A stretch of DNA of 64,000 nucleotides. It comes from Hyalangium gracile. Its GTDB lineage: Bacteria > Myxococcota > Myxococcia > Myxococcales > Myxococcaceae. The stretch's first letter is position 1; the number at the start of each line of letters is the position of its first letter. Below, in pieces: positions 51,059-59,638 of the stretch. Below the pieces are notes generated by a model. It saw only the letters and a program-made list of their open reading frames with translations, was not told the DNA's origin and searched no databases. The position numbers and the translations under genes are program-made. The stretch lies in NCBI RefSeq assembly GCF_020103725.1, contig NZ_JAHXBG010000008.1, positions 1 through 64,000 of the forward strand, read 5' to 3'.

Positions 51059-52009
51059 ATGGGATTCTCGGATCTGATCGCAAAACATCACGGAGCATTC
51101 AGCAAGTGGGACCAGAACGATCTCATCAAGCAGGTCCCGAAGCTTCATAAAGAGGGGGTGTGTGCCGGGGCTTGTGCTGTCTTTCTGTACACCCATGCCA
51201 TCCGGAAGACGCACCAGCAGGTGGTCCCGTTGTTCGCCAAGAGTTCGGCGAGCTACGAGCAGTTCCACCAGGACTTCGTCACGAAGAAGTTCAGTGAACT
51301 CGAGGAAGACGACGAGGCAGACATCGCGGTCATCGACTTCCTTGATGGCGTGATAGGGAAGAACTTCAGCGAGAGTTTCGACAAGACCTTTCCCCAGGAC
51401 TCGCAGGACCTCTGGCGCTTTCGGGGCAGGGATGACTCGAAGAGCCTGGAAAAGAAGCGCAGGCTGAAGGAGACGCACAAGAAGAAGAAAGAGTCGGGTT
51501 ATGAGGTCAACCCGATGCTGTCCTTCAAGAATTTCGTTCAGTTCCGCGGCACCAAGCCCCTGGCCGTGGTCCAGGGGACACAGGGGGAGTTCCAGGGTTC
51601 GAAGGCCGAGCGGGCCCAGGGCCTGTTGAACGCGGTCTCCTATCTGTCGTTCGTGCCGAGCACCGACGGGAAGGCCCCACGGCGAGTCCAGCTGCCCGGG
51701 CAAACGCCGGAGCGGAATCTGTTTTCCCTGGCGCGGTCCGCTCATTTCAAGCGCAACCAGGCCCAAGACACCAACAAGGTCCTGATCCAGCAGTTCGTGG
51801 TCTTCCACGGGTACTATTACATCACCGTGCTCAAGCACGCGACCGCGGCCTTCGTGGACCACCACGCCAAGAAATACAAATACTTCGAGCCGAATCATGG
51901 CGTCGCGAAGTTCACCAACGTCAAGGATCTGGGCTCATTCCTGGCGGAGTGGCTCTACAGCAGTGAGTACGACACCACCACGGATGTCGACATGGTGCAG
52001 TTTCTTTGA
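51059..52009 (+). CDS. YopT-like (C58) cysteine protease, putative effector
   Basis: 316 residues from ATG 51059; no signal peptide. KEGVCAGACAVFLYTHA places Cys35 in a G-x-C helix as in the papain-like C58 family; His260 in VLKHATAAFV and the segment KYKYFEPNHGVAKF (Glu277 at the position of the YopT catalytic Asp, 17 residues after His) complete the triad pattern. YopT proteases cleave lipidated host GTPases near the C-terminus; AvrPphB relatives are plant effectors. The central region (about 120-150) is very Lys/Arg-rich. Codon GC is visibly lower than in neighbouring genes, hinting at acquisition. The Asp-to-Glu change may alter activity. Confidence 0.68.
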   Translation: MGFSDLIAKHHGAFSKWDQNDLIKQVPKLHKEGVCAGACAVFLYTHAIRKTHQQVVPLFAKSSASYEQFHQDFVTKKFSELEEDDEADIAVIDFLDGVIGKNFSESFDKTFPQDSQDLWRFRGRDDSKSLEKKRRLKETHKKKKESGYEVNPMLSFKNFVQFRGTKPLAVVQGTQGEFQGSKAERAQGLLNAVSYLSFVPSTDGKAPRRVQLPGQTPERNLFSLARSAHFKRNQAQDTNKVLIQQFVVFHGYYYITVLKHATAAFVDHHAKKYKYFEPNHGVAKFTNVKDLGSFLAEWLYSSEYDTTTDVDMVQFL

Positions 52010-52090
52010 GCCGAGGTTCCACCGGAGGCGAAGGTAGCGCCTCCGGCGGGATTCACTGCCTGGCCACGGCACTCCGAATGGAGGGCGGAT

Positions 52091-52420
52091 TCAGGGATTG
52101 CAGAGGTGAGAGGTCAGGTACGTCTGACAGTCCTGAGACGTCGTGATAGGGGTGCCGTTGGGGTTGCCGTTACAGGTCCAGATGGCGCAACCGCCGCCAA
52201 CCCTCCCACAGTAAGCGCCGTAGCCGTTAGGGCCACAGGGCGCCCCGAGAACCGTGACCTCGCCGCCATTGCAGTGGAGAGCGACCTTGGTGGACGACGG
52301 GGTAATGCACAGGCGTTGCTCCACGGTTCCCACGGAATCCGCTTCAGGCGTCTCCACGCCACCGCAACCCGTGGCACATGCGAGGAAGAGGGAGATGACG
52401 ATCAGGGATTGAATTCTCAC
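52091..52420 (-). CDS. Small Cys-rich lipoprotein
   Basis: 109 residues from GTG 52420, supported by AAGGAAGG 4 nt upstream. A lipoprotein signal (IQSLIVISLFLACATGCGG) is followed by an acidic segment with TPEADSVGTVEQRL and a Cys-rich domain (ALHCNGGEVTVLGAPCGPNG; GGGCAIWTCNGNPN; QDCQTYLTSHLCN). The layout, lipobox then '...EQ...L' then a small disulfide domain, is shared with the protein at 54467, so the two may be distant paralogues flanking the kinase. Unknown function. Confidence 0.75.
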   Translation of the reverse strand: MRIQSLIVISLFLACATGCGGVETPEADSVGTVEQRLCITPSSTKVALHCNGGEVTVLGAPCGPNGYGAYCGRVGGGCAIWTCNGNPNGTPITTSQDCQTYLTSHLCNP

Positions 52421-52830
52421 GTTTCCTTCCTTTCGTAGGGACAGCGCCGTAAGCCATACCTTTTCTGCCAGTGAAGGAGCAAGGACTGGCAGTGCTTTCC
52501 GGGTCCAAAACGACAGGGGGCTGAATTGTTGCATCGGCACGAGAACCCCCGCCCCAGAGCGCGGGGCGTTGAAGCTCCAGCCGTCACAGCCAGCCAAGAC
52601 AGCCAGGCCCGTGCCGCGCCCCTCCTGGGAAAGCGGCTGGGCTGGGCAGGCGTGTGTCTGCTGAAGATGAAGGGCTTCTGCGCCGGCTCGGCGTGCGGCT
52701 CATAGGCTCCCCGTCAGCGTCCCTCGCCTCCCGCTCTGCTCCGCCCGCTACGCCCAAGAGGGCTCCTGTCCTTCCTAGAAGCTAGTTATCGGCTGCAGCC
52801 TTTTTCTGCTCTAGCCTGTTCCCCTATTGT
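52421..52830. other. Intergenic region, no gene seen
   Basis: About 410 bp between the small lipoprotein and the kinase 3' end. Overlapping frames exist but look like chance frames (low-complexity Arg/Ala/Pro). No hairpin with a T-tract was seen after the kinase stop. Confidence 0.5.
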
Positions 52831-54210
52831 TCAGGGTGTACGTGCGGGGTGGGACGTGGAGGGGCGGTCCGGGGACAGGGCTGGGACGTAGCACCTTTCC
52901 TTGAACAGCTTGCCGTTACCGAATGGCTCGCACTCCTCGCGCTCCATCGGAACCCAGCATGCCCCGTTGAGGGTGACCTGGCGCTTGTGAGGGCAGCGCC
53001 CTTGGGCATCGGGTTTGATCTGCCCCGGTTGCGGCTCGGGAAGGGGAGCCTCGGCGAGAGGCTTGTGCTCCGAAGGCTTTGGTGCCTCCGCTGCGGAGGC
53101 GGTGGATGCCGCCTCGGCGAGTCCCTTCGTGCCCGCGTCCTGAGTGCTCGCTGCCTCGGCTCTCTTCTGGGCTATTGGCGCCTTCTCCGCAGACGAAGTG
53201 GAGACCGCCCACCCTGTCCACACGACCAGGGGCAGGCTCGCCGCCAGCGCGAGCCAAGCTCTTCCTGAACGCATGGTCCCTGGCGGGTGTGAGGCTTGTT
53301 CCAGGGCCTCGGCGAAGGCCGCCGCGGTGCCTCGCTGCTCGGGCCTCACCGCGAGCAGGCGCAGAATCCAGGCGCGCACGGTGGGCTCCACCCCACGAAG
53401 CAAGGCGGGTGTGCGCACGGTGTGCACCTGCCAGGTGCCGTGCTCGTCCTGGGTCGGCTCTACCCATTCCGGGTACTCACCGGTCAACAGCCGGCAGGCC
53501 GTCATTCCCAGCGCATACAGATCATCGGCGGGCGTGTGGAGATAGCTGGCGGAGCGATGGCGCCGACGGTTGAGCTCGAAGAGGCCTGCCTCCGGGGAAC
53601 GGTAGAGCGGGGTGCCCAGGCAGGCGGCCGGAGGGGTGAGCCGCTCAGCGCCCGGATAGGTGCCCAGGCCGAAGTCGGTGAGCATGGCGCGACCGTCGGA
53701 GCGGCGCACCAGCACGTTCTCTCCCTTGAGGTCTCGATGCACGGCACCGAGGTCGTGGAGGGCCTGGAGCGCCCTGGCCAGTTGGGCCAGCACGCGGAAG
53801 CACTCCCGGGAGGAGACGTCCGGATGAGAGGCCCAGTGGTACAGGGGCACTCCCTCCACCCATTCCATGGCCAGCCAGGGGTAGGGTGTGCCGTCGGGGG
53901 ACTGCCACGTGCCGGAGCCCCGCAGGCGAGGAACACTCGGGTGGCACAGGCGAGAGAGCAGGTGCGCCTCGCGAGCAAACCGAGGGTCTTCGGGGTGCAG
54001 TGCCAGTTTAAGCGCCACAGGCGCGGCACGTACGGAATGGCGAGCCACCGCCTGGTAGACAGCGCCGTGGACGCCCTGGCCGGCCCAGGCCACCACGCGC
54101 CAGGGACCCACCTTCGTGCCGGGAGGCAGGTGGGCTGGGTCGAGAGAGGGTGGGGGAGCACCAGACACGGGAAACTCGGGACAGGGGGAGGCGCGGACCC
54201 TCCTCCGCAC
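52831..54210 (-). CDS. Membrane-anchored Ser/Thr protein kinase
   Basis: 459 residues. The kinase domain (about 36-305) has a glycine loop (AGQGVHGAVY), Lys68 in VALKLAL, the catalytic loop VHRDLKGENVLV (HRD 158-160), DFG at 179-181 and the APE-like RSPEAG. A membrane helix lies at about 318-336 (LALAASLPLVVWTGWAV), and the periplasmic tail is Ala/Pro-rich with a final Cys domain (GRCPHKRQVTLNGACWVPME; EECEPFGNGKLFKERCY). This matches a large family of myxobacterial kinases with a periplasmic 'CPxKxQxxLNGxCW' module. All catalytic residues are present. A small secreted lipoprotein gene lies on each side, one being divergent at 54467. Confidence 0.92.
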   Translation of the reverse strand: MRRRVRASPCPEFPVSGAPPPSLDPAHLPPGTKVGPWRVVAWAGQGVHGAVYQAVARHSVRAAPVALKLALHPEDPRFAREAHLLSRLCHPSVPRLRGSGTWQSPDGTPYPWLAMEWVEGVPLYHWASHPDVSSRECFRVLAQLARALQALHDLGAVHRDLKGENVLVRRSDGRAMLTDFGLGTYPGAERLTPPAACLGTPLYRSPEAGLFELNRRRHRSASYLHTPADDLYALGMTACRLLTGEYPEWVEPTQDEHGTWQVHTVRTPALLRGVEPTVRAWILRLLAVRPEQRGTAAAFAEALEQASHPPGTMRSGRAWLALAASLPLVVWTGWAVSTSSAEKAPIAQKRAEAASTQDAGTKGLAEAASTASAAEAPKPSEHKPLAEAPLPEPQPGQIKPDAQGRCPHKRQVTLNGACWVPMEREECEPFGNGKLFKERCYVPALSPDRPSTSHPARTP

Positions 54211-54466
54211 TCGTGAAGCCTACGCCAAGGAGCGTTCGGCGCCAGCCTGCTCAGCTCGCGCGCACGAGGCGGGCTCCCCACATGCCCACGACGGAACGTC
54301 GATGAGCTGTGGTCCCGTACCGCCTGGGAGAGTTTTTTCTGTGTATTTGTTCCCGAGGCCATTCGCCTGGGGCATTTAGTGACAAGCTTTTTCTGGTCCG
54401 TTGCGACCACACAGGAGATATGCTCTTTCTTGCGGAGAGTTCTCCGTCAACCGCATAGAGGTTCTG

Positions 54467-54895
54467 GTGATCAACCGTAGGGCACTTTCGCTGTTCGCGG
54501 CATCCATCTGCGGCGCGTTCATGATTCTCGGCTGCAATGCTCCGATGGATGAGGAGCTTCAGGCAGGAGCAGGACAGGGAACTCTGGAGCAGGGCGAAGA
54601 GCAGGCTGCGCTGTCCTGCGATCCGAAGGCAGGGATCCGAAGTTCGATCTGGGTGACCCATGACGCTTACTCGCAATTCATGCACAGCGAGGGTTGGTGT
54701 GGCGTCGGTAGTAGCCTGCCTGCGGGATGCTATGCTGGTAACGTTTACTGGAACCAGCAGCTCGTGCGCCTTTCCTGCGGAGTGCCAATCAATGGATCGT
54801 GCTACGACCCGCAGGCTTGGTGGCTCGTCACGTGTGAGTCGGAAATTGAATGCACGTTTGATTGCTCTGGGTATTGTCAGCCGACGAGCTGCTGA
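54467..54895 (+). CDS. Cys-rich lipoprotein
   Basis: 142 residues from GTG 54467 (GAGG 5 nt upstream). Signal sequence ALSLFAASICGAFMILGC with the lipobox ILGC, then an acidic linker (ELQAGAGQGTLEQGEEQ) and a domain with about nine cysteines (SCDPKAG; GWCGVGSSLPAGCYAGNVYW; LSCGVPINGSCYD; TCESEIECTFDCSGYCQPTS). It resembles in plan the lipoprotein at 52091. The gene is AT-richer than its surroundings. Unknown function; probably outer-membrane displayed. Confidence 0.75.
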   Translation: MINRRALSLFAASICGAFMILGCNAPMDEELQAGAGQGTLEQGEEQAALSCDPKAGIRSSIWVTHDAYSQFMHSEGWCGVGSSLPAGCYAGNVYWNQQLVRLSCGVPINGSCYDPQAWWLVTCESEIECTFDCSGYCQPTSC

Positions 54896-55022
54896 GCGAG
54901 GTCTGCGCCCACCTCCCTGGGGCTGATCAGCTCCCCACGGAGTAGATCGCTTTGATTTCCTAGTCGTGGCGATCGCGGTTCTCGCCTGTCCCGTCAGGAA
55001 CCGCGACCCGCCTGGCCATGCG

Positions 55023-56168
55023 CTACGTGTGGGGCTCGGGCGTCGGCTCGGGCGGCGGCGCCGCCTCCGGATCCGCGTCCGCCAGCAGCAGCTCCCTCAC
55101 CTTGCGCAGGCTCTCCCGCGTGCGGTCCACGAACGCGTTCTGTGAGCCGATGCGCTCGGCCGCCTCCAGCGTGCGCTCGTAGATGTTGATCGACTTGGTC
55201 AGCAGCACCCGGATCTTCTTGCGCAGCTCCTGCCGGTACACCTGCGCCTCCTCCGCGTCCAGCTCCGGCGGCGCCGGCGTGTGCACCATGTGCTCGTAGA
55301 GGTTCTCGTACATCGCGCCGATCTGCGCCCCCGCCGCCGTCGCCCAGTAGCCGTTGCCCACCCGGATCGAGCGCAGGTAGTGCCCCTGCGCCGACAGCAG
55401 CAGCTCCGCCTTGTAGTTCAGGTCCTCCGCCAGCTTGTCCGTGCCCTTCTTCGGGTCCAGCTTCACCGCCTCGTAGTGCAGCCGGTAGATCTCCCCCACG
55501 AAGAAGTGCGCCTGCGCCGGGAAGTAGTCCTCCACCTCGTCCTTGTCCGCCAGCGCCTCGTACTCGCTCAGCGCCTTGCGCAGCGTGGCCTCCGCCTGCT
55601 CCGAGCGCCCCGCCTCCAGCTCGCACACGCCCTGCTGCACCCGCGCCTCCATGCGGCGCCCCACCGGCAGGTCCTGCCGACTGGCCAGCGTGCCGAGCAC
55701 CCGCACCGCGTCCTCGTAGCGCTCCAGGTGGTAGTGCGTCTCCGCCACTCGGAAGGCCGCGTCCAGCGCGTCCCCCGTGCCCTTCTCCGCGTCCGACAGC
55801 TCCGAGAAGCGGTGGTAGGCCTCCTCCCACTCCTTCAGCCGCTGGTGCGACAGCCCCGCGTTGTACAGCGCCTCGCGCCGGTGCGCGCTGCTCGGGTGGA
55901 AGTCCACCAGCCGCCCGAAGTACCGCGCCGCCTGCTTGAAGTCCCCCGCCGCGAACGCCGACGTGCCTCCCGCGAACAGCTCCTCGTCGTTCAACTTCTC
56001 CAGCTCGAGATCCGCCGTCACCTCCACCGGATCGAACTGCAGCTCGTGCCGAGGCGGCTTCCCCTCCTCTCGCACCGCCGTCCCCGTCGTGCGACAGCCC
56101 ATCAGGCCCACCGCACCCACCAACACCCACCGTAGCCATGTGCCCGACATGTGCGTCCTCTTGCTCAT
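55023..56168 (-). CDS. TPR-repeat lipoprotein
   Basis: 381 residues from ATG 56168 (alternative ATG 56150). Lipobox LMGC near residue 24 (WVLVGAVGLMGCRT). Tetratricopeptide repeats extend from about 50 to 340 (FAGGTSAFAAGDFKQAARYF; ALYNAGLSHQRLKEWEEAYH; RVAETHYHLERYEDAVRVLG), ending in a Pro-rich tail (AAPPPEPTPEPHT). Outer-membrane TPR lipoproteins in myxobacteria include motility and secretion accessory proteins. The gene lies downstream of the ArsA-like pair on the same strand (174 bp) but looks separately transcribed. Confidence 0.82.
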   Translation of the reverse strand: MSKRTHMSGTWLRWVLVGAVGLMGCRTTGTAVREEGKPPRHELQFDPVEVTADLELEKLNDEELFAGGTSAFAAGDFKQAARYFGRLVDFHPSSAHRREALYNAGLSHQRLKEWEEAYHRFSELSDAEKGTGDALDAAFRVAETHYHLERYEDAVRVLGTLASRQDLPVGRRMEARVQQGVCELEAGRSEQAEATLRKALSEYEALADKDEVEDYFPAQAHFFVGEIYRLHYEAVKLDPKKGTDKLAEDLNYKAELLLSAQGHYLRSIRVGNGYWATAAGAQIGAMYENLYEHMVHTPAPPELDAEEAQVYRQELRKKIRVLLTKSINIYERTLEAAERIGSQNAFVDRTRESLRKVRELLLADADPEAAPPPEPTPEPHT

Positions 56169-56342
56169 GCTCACCGTCCAGGCCCTCCCGCGCCGACGCC
56201 CTGTCAGGACAGCGGCGGCGCGTATGGGGTTCCCTTGCGTTCGCGGCCCCCAGCTTAATGCGCCCGCGGAGTTCTGGCTCCCCTGGCTGCCTGGTGGACC
56301 GTGGAGCAATCCACACAAGCCCCGGAGCGGGCAGGCGAGGCC

Positions 56343-57461
56343 TCAGCGCAGCTGCTCGTCTCCCAGCAGGAAGCGGCCCGTGCGCCACAGCGCGGTGAGG
56401 TCATGCACGTCCAGCTCGAAGCGCGGCACCTGGATGAGCGGCACGTCCGGGCAGGCCTCCGACAGCTTCGCGATGGCCGCCGAGTCCTGGTCCGCCAGCA
56501 CCTTCAGCTCGTCCAGCGTCTCCAGCACCTTGGCGCGGCGGCTGCTCGCCAGCCGGGCCGCGTCCTCCCACAGCGAGGCGGGAGGCTGGGGGTGGACGCG
56601 GTTCACCACCAGCGCCAGCACCTCCATCTGGTTCTGCTTCAGCAGGGCGCGGAAGTGCGTCACCTCGTCCAGCCGCTCCACGTGCGGCCCGGTGACGAGC
56701 ACGAAGCCCGTCTGCGGATCCTTCAGCAGCTCCTTCACGCCCCTGGCCCGCTCGCGGAAGCCCTCGTTCATCGAGGAGATGGCCAGCATGAAGGCCGACA
56801 GCTCCTGCAGCGTCTCCACCCCGGTGAACTTCGACAGCGCCTTCGTCGCGTAGCTGCTGCCCAGGTTGAACAGCGACAGGCCGATCTTCCCCGCCTTCAG
56901 CGCCGGGGTGAGCAGCCACTTCGCCGCCTCGTTGTCCAGGAAGTCCAATATGCGGTTGGGCGCGTCCAGGAAGTCCAGCGCGTGCGCCGTGGGCGGGGTG
57001 TCCAGGACGATGAGCTCGTACGCGCTGCGGCGGCGCAGGTCCCACAGCTTCTCCAGCGCGATGTACTCCTGGCTGCCCGCCAGCGCCGTGGACAGCGACT
57101 GGTAGAAGCGGTTGCCGAGGATGCGCTCGCGCTGCTCGGGCGGGGCGAACCGGGTGATGAGCTCGTCCCACGTCTGCTTCATGTCCAGCATCATCGCGTG
57201 CAGCGAGGCCTTGGGCTTCACCCCCAGCCCCTCCAGCACCTGCGCCGGCACCTGAGACTCCGCGTTGCCCAGCGCCGACAGCCCCAGCGAGTTCGCCAGC
57301 CGCTTCGCCGGATCGATGGTGCACACCAGGCTGGAGCGGCCCTCCACCGCCGCGCGCAGGGCCAGCGTGGCCGCCACCGTCGTCTTCCCCACGCCGCCCG
57401 AGCCGACGCACACCAGGACGCGCTTCTTGGCCAGCGCGGGGCCCAGGGAGGTGGTGCTCAT
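56343..57461 (-). CDS. ArsA/Get3-type ATPase, second of pair
   Basis: 372 residues. P-loop VLVCVGSGGVGKTTVAATLA, TIDPAKRLANSLGL (switch-I-like) and LIVLDTPPTAHALDFLDAP (switch-II-like, DTPPT) place it in the ArsA/TRC40 branch of deviant Walker ATPases. The residue at the intradimer 'signature Lys' position (normally K in GKGGVGKT) is Ser, unlike its partner. The 'AHALDFL' region and KWLLTPALKAGKIGLSLFN resemble Get3-type client domains. It overlaps the upstream partner by 4 bp. In bacteria such pairs handle membrane-protein targeting or surface-organelle assembly, and the true role is unknown. Confidence 0.88.
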   Translation of the reverse strand: MSTTSLGPALAKKRVLVCVGSGGVGKTTVAATLALRAAVEGRSSLVCTIDPAKRLANSLGLSALGNAESQVPAQVLEGLGVKPKASLHAMMLDMKQTWDELITRFAPPEQRERILGNRFYQSLSTALAGSQEYIALEKLWDLRRRSAYELIVLDTPPTAHALDFLDAPNRILDFLDNEAAKWLLTPALKAGKIGLSLFNLGSSYATKALSKFTGVETLQELSAFMLAISSMNEGFRERARGVKELLKDPQTGFVLVTGPHVERLDEVTHFRALLKQNQMEVLALVVNRVHPQPPASLWEDAARLASSRRAKVLETLDELKVLADQDSAAIAKLSEACPDVPLIQVPRFELDVHDLTALWRTGRFLLGDEQLR

Positions 57462-58372
57462 TTCGCTCCCGTCACCAGCTGCTCGAGGTGTCCCATCACC
57501 TGCTCGATGGCCGCCCGTCCGAACGTGGGGGTGAAGATGCGCGGCACCGTGAACACCGGCGCCTGCAGGTTGCGCTCCAGCTTCGTCTCCGCCAGCACCG
57601 CCAGCGCCACCCGGTCATGGTGCGCCTTGGCCACCCGGTGCAGCTCCGGGTGCCCCGCCAGCGCCTCCAGGTCTCCCTCGTTGAAGCGCTCGGTGAAGAC
57701 GCCGTTGAGCACCGCCGCGTGGGTGCGGATGCGGACGTTGTCCCGGAGCGCCGCGTGCAGCTCCAGCGCCTCGTTCACCGGCAGCTCCTCCGGCAGCGCC
57801 ACCAGCACCGCCGCCGTCACTTGCGGGTCCACCAGCAAGTCCCTCATCTTCAGCGCGTCGCGCGCCAGCGGGCCGGGCGGCACCGTGCGCAGCAGCACCT
57901 GCGGCACGTTGAGGAAGGTGATGGCGTGCCCCGTGGCCGGCGCGTCCAGGACGATGGTGTCGTAGCGGTAGCTCCCGTCCGGCAGCGTCTCCTGCAGGTG
58001 GTAGAGGATCTTCCCCAGCATCACCAGCTCCTGCAGCGAGGGGATGAAGCGCAGGAAGTAGCGCACCAGGCGGTTCTCGAAGACCGTCTTGTAGAGCGTC
58101 TCGAAGCGCAGGACCATCAGCGCGTACTCGCGCATGGCCTCCTGGGGCCGTACGTCCACCGCCCACAGGTTCTCTTCCAGCAGCGTGACGTTGGGGCCGG
58201 CGGCGGGGCGCTCGAGGAAGCGGCTGATGCGCTCCTGGGTGTTCACCTCGCACACCAGCGTGCGGCGGCCCGCGCGCGCGGAGCGCAGGGCCAGCGCGGC
58301 CGAGACGGTGCTCTTGCCCACGCCACCCTTGCCGGAGACGATCCACAGGCGCTTGTCGAGCAGGCCGGGCAT
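57458..58372 (-). CDS. ArsA/Get3-type ATPase, first of pair
   Basis: 304 residues from ATG 58372. P-loop LWIVSGKGGVGKSTVSAALA retains the signature Lys. VCEVNTQERISRFL is in the switch I region and TIVLDAPATGHAITFLNVPQ in switch II. It is about 70 residues shorter than the downstream partner. The coupled, overlapping gene pair parallels the two halves of ArsA, with one canonical and one altered P-loop, suggesting a heterodimer. Divergent from the small coiled-coil/ParA genes (147 bp gap). Confidence 0.88.
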   Translation of the reverse strand: MPGLLDKRLWIVSGKGGVGKSTVSAALALRSARAGRRTLVCEVNTQERISRFLERPAAGPNVTLLEENLWAVDVRPQEAMREYALMVLRFETLYKTVFENRLVRYFLRFIPSLQELVMLGKILYHLQETLPDGSYRYDTIVLDAPATGHAITFLNVPQVLLRTVPPGPLARDALKMRDLLVDPQVTAAVLVALPEELPVNEALELHAALRDNVRIRTHAAVLNGVFTERFNEGDLEALAGHPELHRVAKAHHDRVALAVLAETKLERNLQAPVFTVPRIFTPTFGRAAIEQVMGHLEQLVTGAK

Positions 58373-58519
58373 AAGGGAGCGGCGAACCGTAGGGATGGGT
58401 CCGCCCTCTGTCAACGCACACTTTGCCCTGCTTGACACGTCGCGTTGGCCGCCCCCACAGTGCGCAGTCTTCTTCTCGACTCGCCGGTGCCCGGCGGGCC
58501 CCCCTGAGGACCCAAGACG

Positions 58520-58819
58520 ATGCTCAAAGACAATCCGGTGATGAAGAAGCTGGTGGAGACGGGCGAGGAGCGCATCGGGAAGATCGCTCAGCAGCTGCTC
58601 TCCAATGAGAAGTTCGTCGCGATGGTGCAGTCCCTGGTGTCGCGCTCGCTGGCCGCCAAGGGCACCCTGGACACCGCCCTGCGCACCACCCTGTCCGCCA
58701 TGAACCTGCCGTCCACCGCGGACCTGGAGCAGCTGCGCGCCAAGGTGGATGACCTGGAGAAGCTCCTGGCCTCCGTGGAGAGCAAGGTCGACACGCTGGT
58801 GGACAGCAAGAAGAAGTAG
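58520..58819 (+). CDS. Small coiled-coil protein (phasin-like)
   Basis: 99 residues from ATG 58520. Entirely helical: EERIGKIAQQLLSNEKFVAM, SRSLAAKGTLDTALRTTLSA, then a heptad-like C-terminus ADLEQLRAKVDDLEKLLASV ending VDSKKK. The pattern (two helices and a C-terminal coiled coil with a Lys tail) resembles small polyhydroxyalkanoate-granule proteins (PhaI/PhaF N-terminal part), and a PhaR-like gene lies 0.8 kb downstream. It is 2 bp upstream of the ParA gene, so the two are co-translated; it may be the ParA cargo adaptor. Confidence 0.72.
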   Translation: MLKDNPVMKKLVETGEERIGKIAQQLLSNEKFVAMVQSLVSRSLAAKGTLDTALRTTLSAMNLPSTADLEQLRAKVDDLEKLLASVESKVDTLVDSKKK

Positions 58820-58821
58820 CC

Positions 58822-59622
58822 ATGCGGCGCATCGCGTTCATCAACGAGAAGGGTGGCACCGGCAAGACGACGCTCGCGGTGAACACCGCCGCGTGGCTCG
58901 CCCGGGAGCGCGGGCTCAAGGTGCTCCTCGTCGACCTGGACACCCAGGGCCATGCCGGCAAGTCGCTCGGGGTGGATGTGCGCACGCTGCCGCGCAACGT
59001 CTTCCACCTGCTCACCGAGGACGGGGTGCGCCTGGAGGACGTCGTCCAGCCCTCCGCCGTGGACGGGCTGAGCGTGCTGCCCTCCTATAAGGAGATGGCC
59101 GACTTCCCCGTGGCCGTGGCCCAGGACGCCCGCCGCGCCCACCGGCTGGCGGACAGGCTCGCCCCCGCCGAGGCAGCCGGCTACCAGGCGCTCGTGTTCG
59201 ACGCGCCGCCCTCCATGGGCCTCACCACCCGCAACATCCTCGTGGCCGCCACCGAGGTGGTGGTGCCCGTGGCGCTCACCTACCTGGCGCTGGATGGCTG
59301 CGCGGAGATGGTGGAGACGGTGCGCAAGGTGGGCGAGGCCGAGGGCCGGCCGGATCTGCGCGTCACCCGCGTGGTGCCCACCCTCTACCGCAAGACGGCC
59401 CTGGCCGACGCCATCCTCGAGCGCCTCAAGGCCTACTTCCCGGACTCCCTGGCCTCCACGCCCCTGGGCTTCAACGTGAAGATCGACGAGGCCCAGAGCC
59501 ACGGGAAGACGATCTGGGAGTACGCCCCGCGCAGCCGCGGCGCGGAGATGCTCGCGGCCATCGCCGAGGAGATCCACGACGCGCCCACCCCCAGGAAGGG
59601 GAGGGCGCCTCGGGTGGCGTGA
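58822..59622 (+). CDS. ParA/MinD-family ATPase
   Basis: 266 residues. Deviant Walker A INEKGGTGKTTLAVNTAAWL with the signature Lys, A-prime/switch I LLVDLDTQGHAGKSLGV, and Walker B ALVFDAPPSMGLTTRN. This is a ParA/Soj-type partition ATPase; a C-terminal basic surface may bind DNA non-specifically. No ParB gene is adjacent, so it more likely positions a protein cargo (compare McdA or PhaM/PhaF-type systems) than a chromosome origin. Translationally linked to the coiled-coil gene upstream and convergent with the PhaR-like gene (16 bp). Confidence 0.92.
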   Translation: MRRIAFINEKGGTGKTTLAVNTAAWLARERGLKVLLVDLDTQGHAGKSLGVDVRTLPRNVFHLLTEDGVRLEDVVQPSAVDGLSVLPSYKEMADFPVAVAQDARRAHRLADRLAPAEAAGYQALVFDAPPSMGLTTRNILVAATEVVVPVALTYLALDGCAEMVETVRKVGEAEGRPDLRVTRVVPTLYRKTALADAILERLKAYFPDSLASTPLGFNVKIDEAQSHGKTIWEYAPRSRGAEMLAAIAEEIHDAPTPRKGRAPRVA

Positions 59623-59638
59623 GCCCCCGCCGGGCGGC

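Noticed and set aside
50778-51077. 99-codon + strand frame before the YopT-like gene
   Set aside because: Gly/Arg/Trp-rich, overlaps a different more protein-like short frame and runs into the next gene; no ribosome site.
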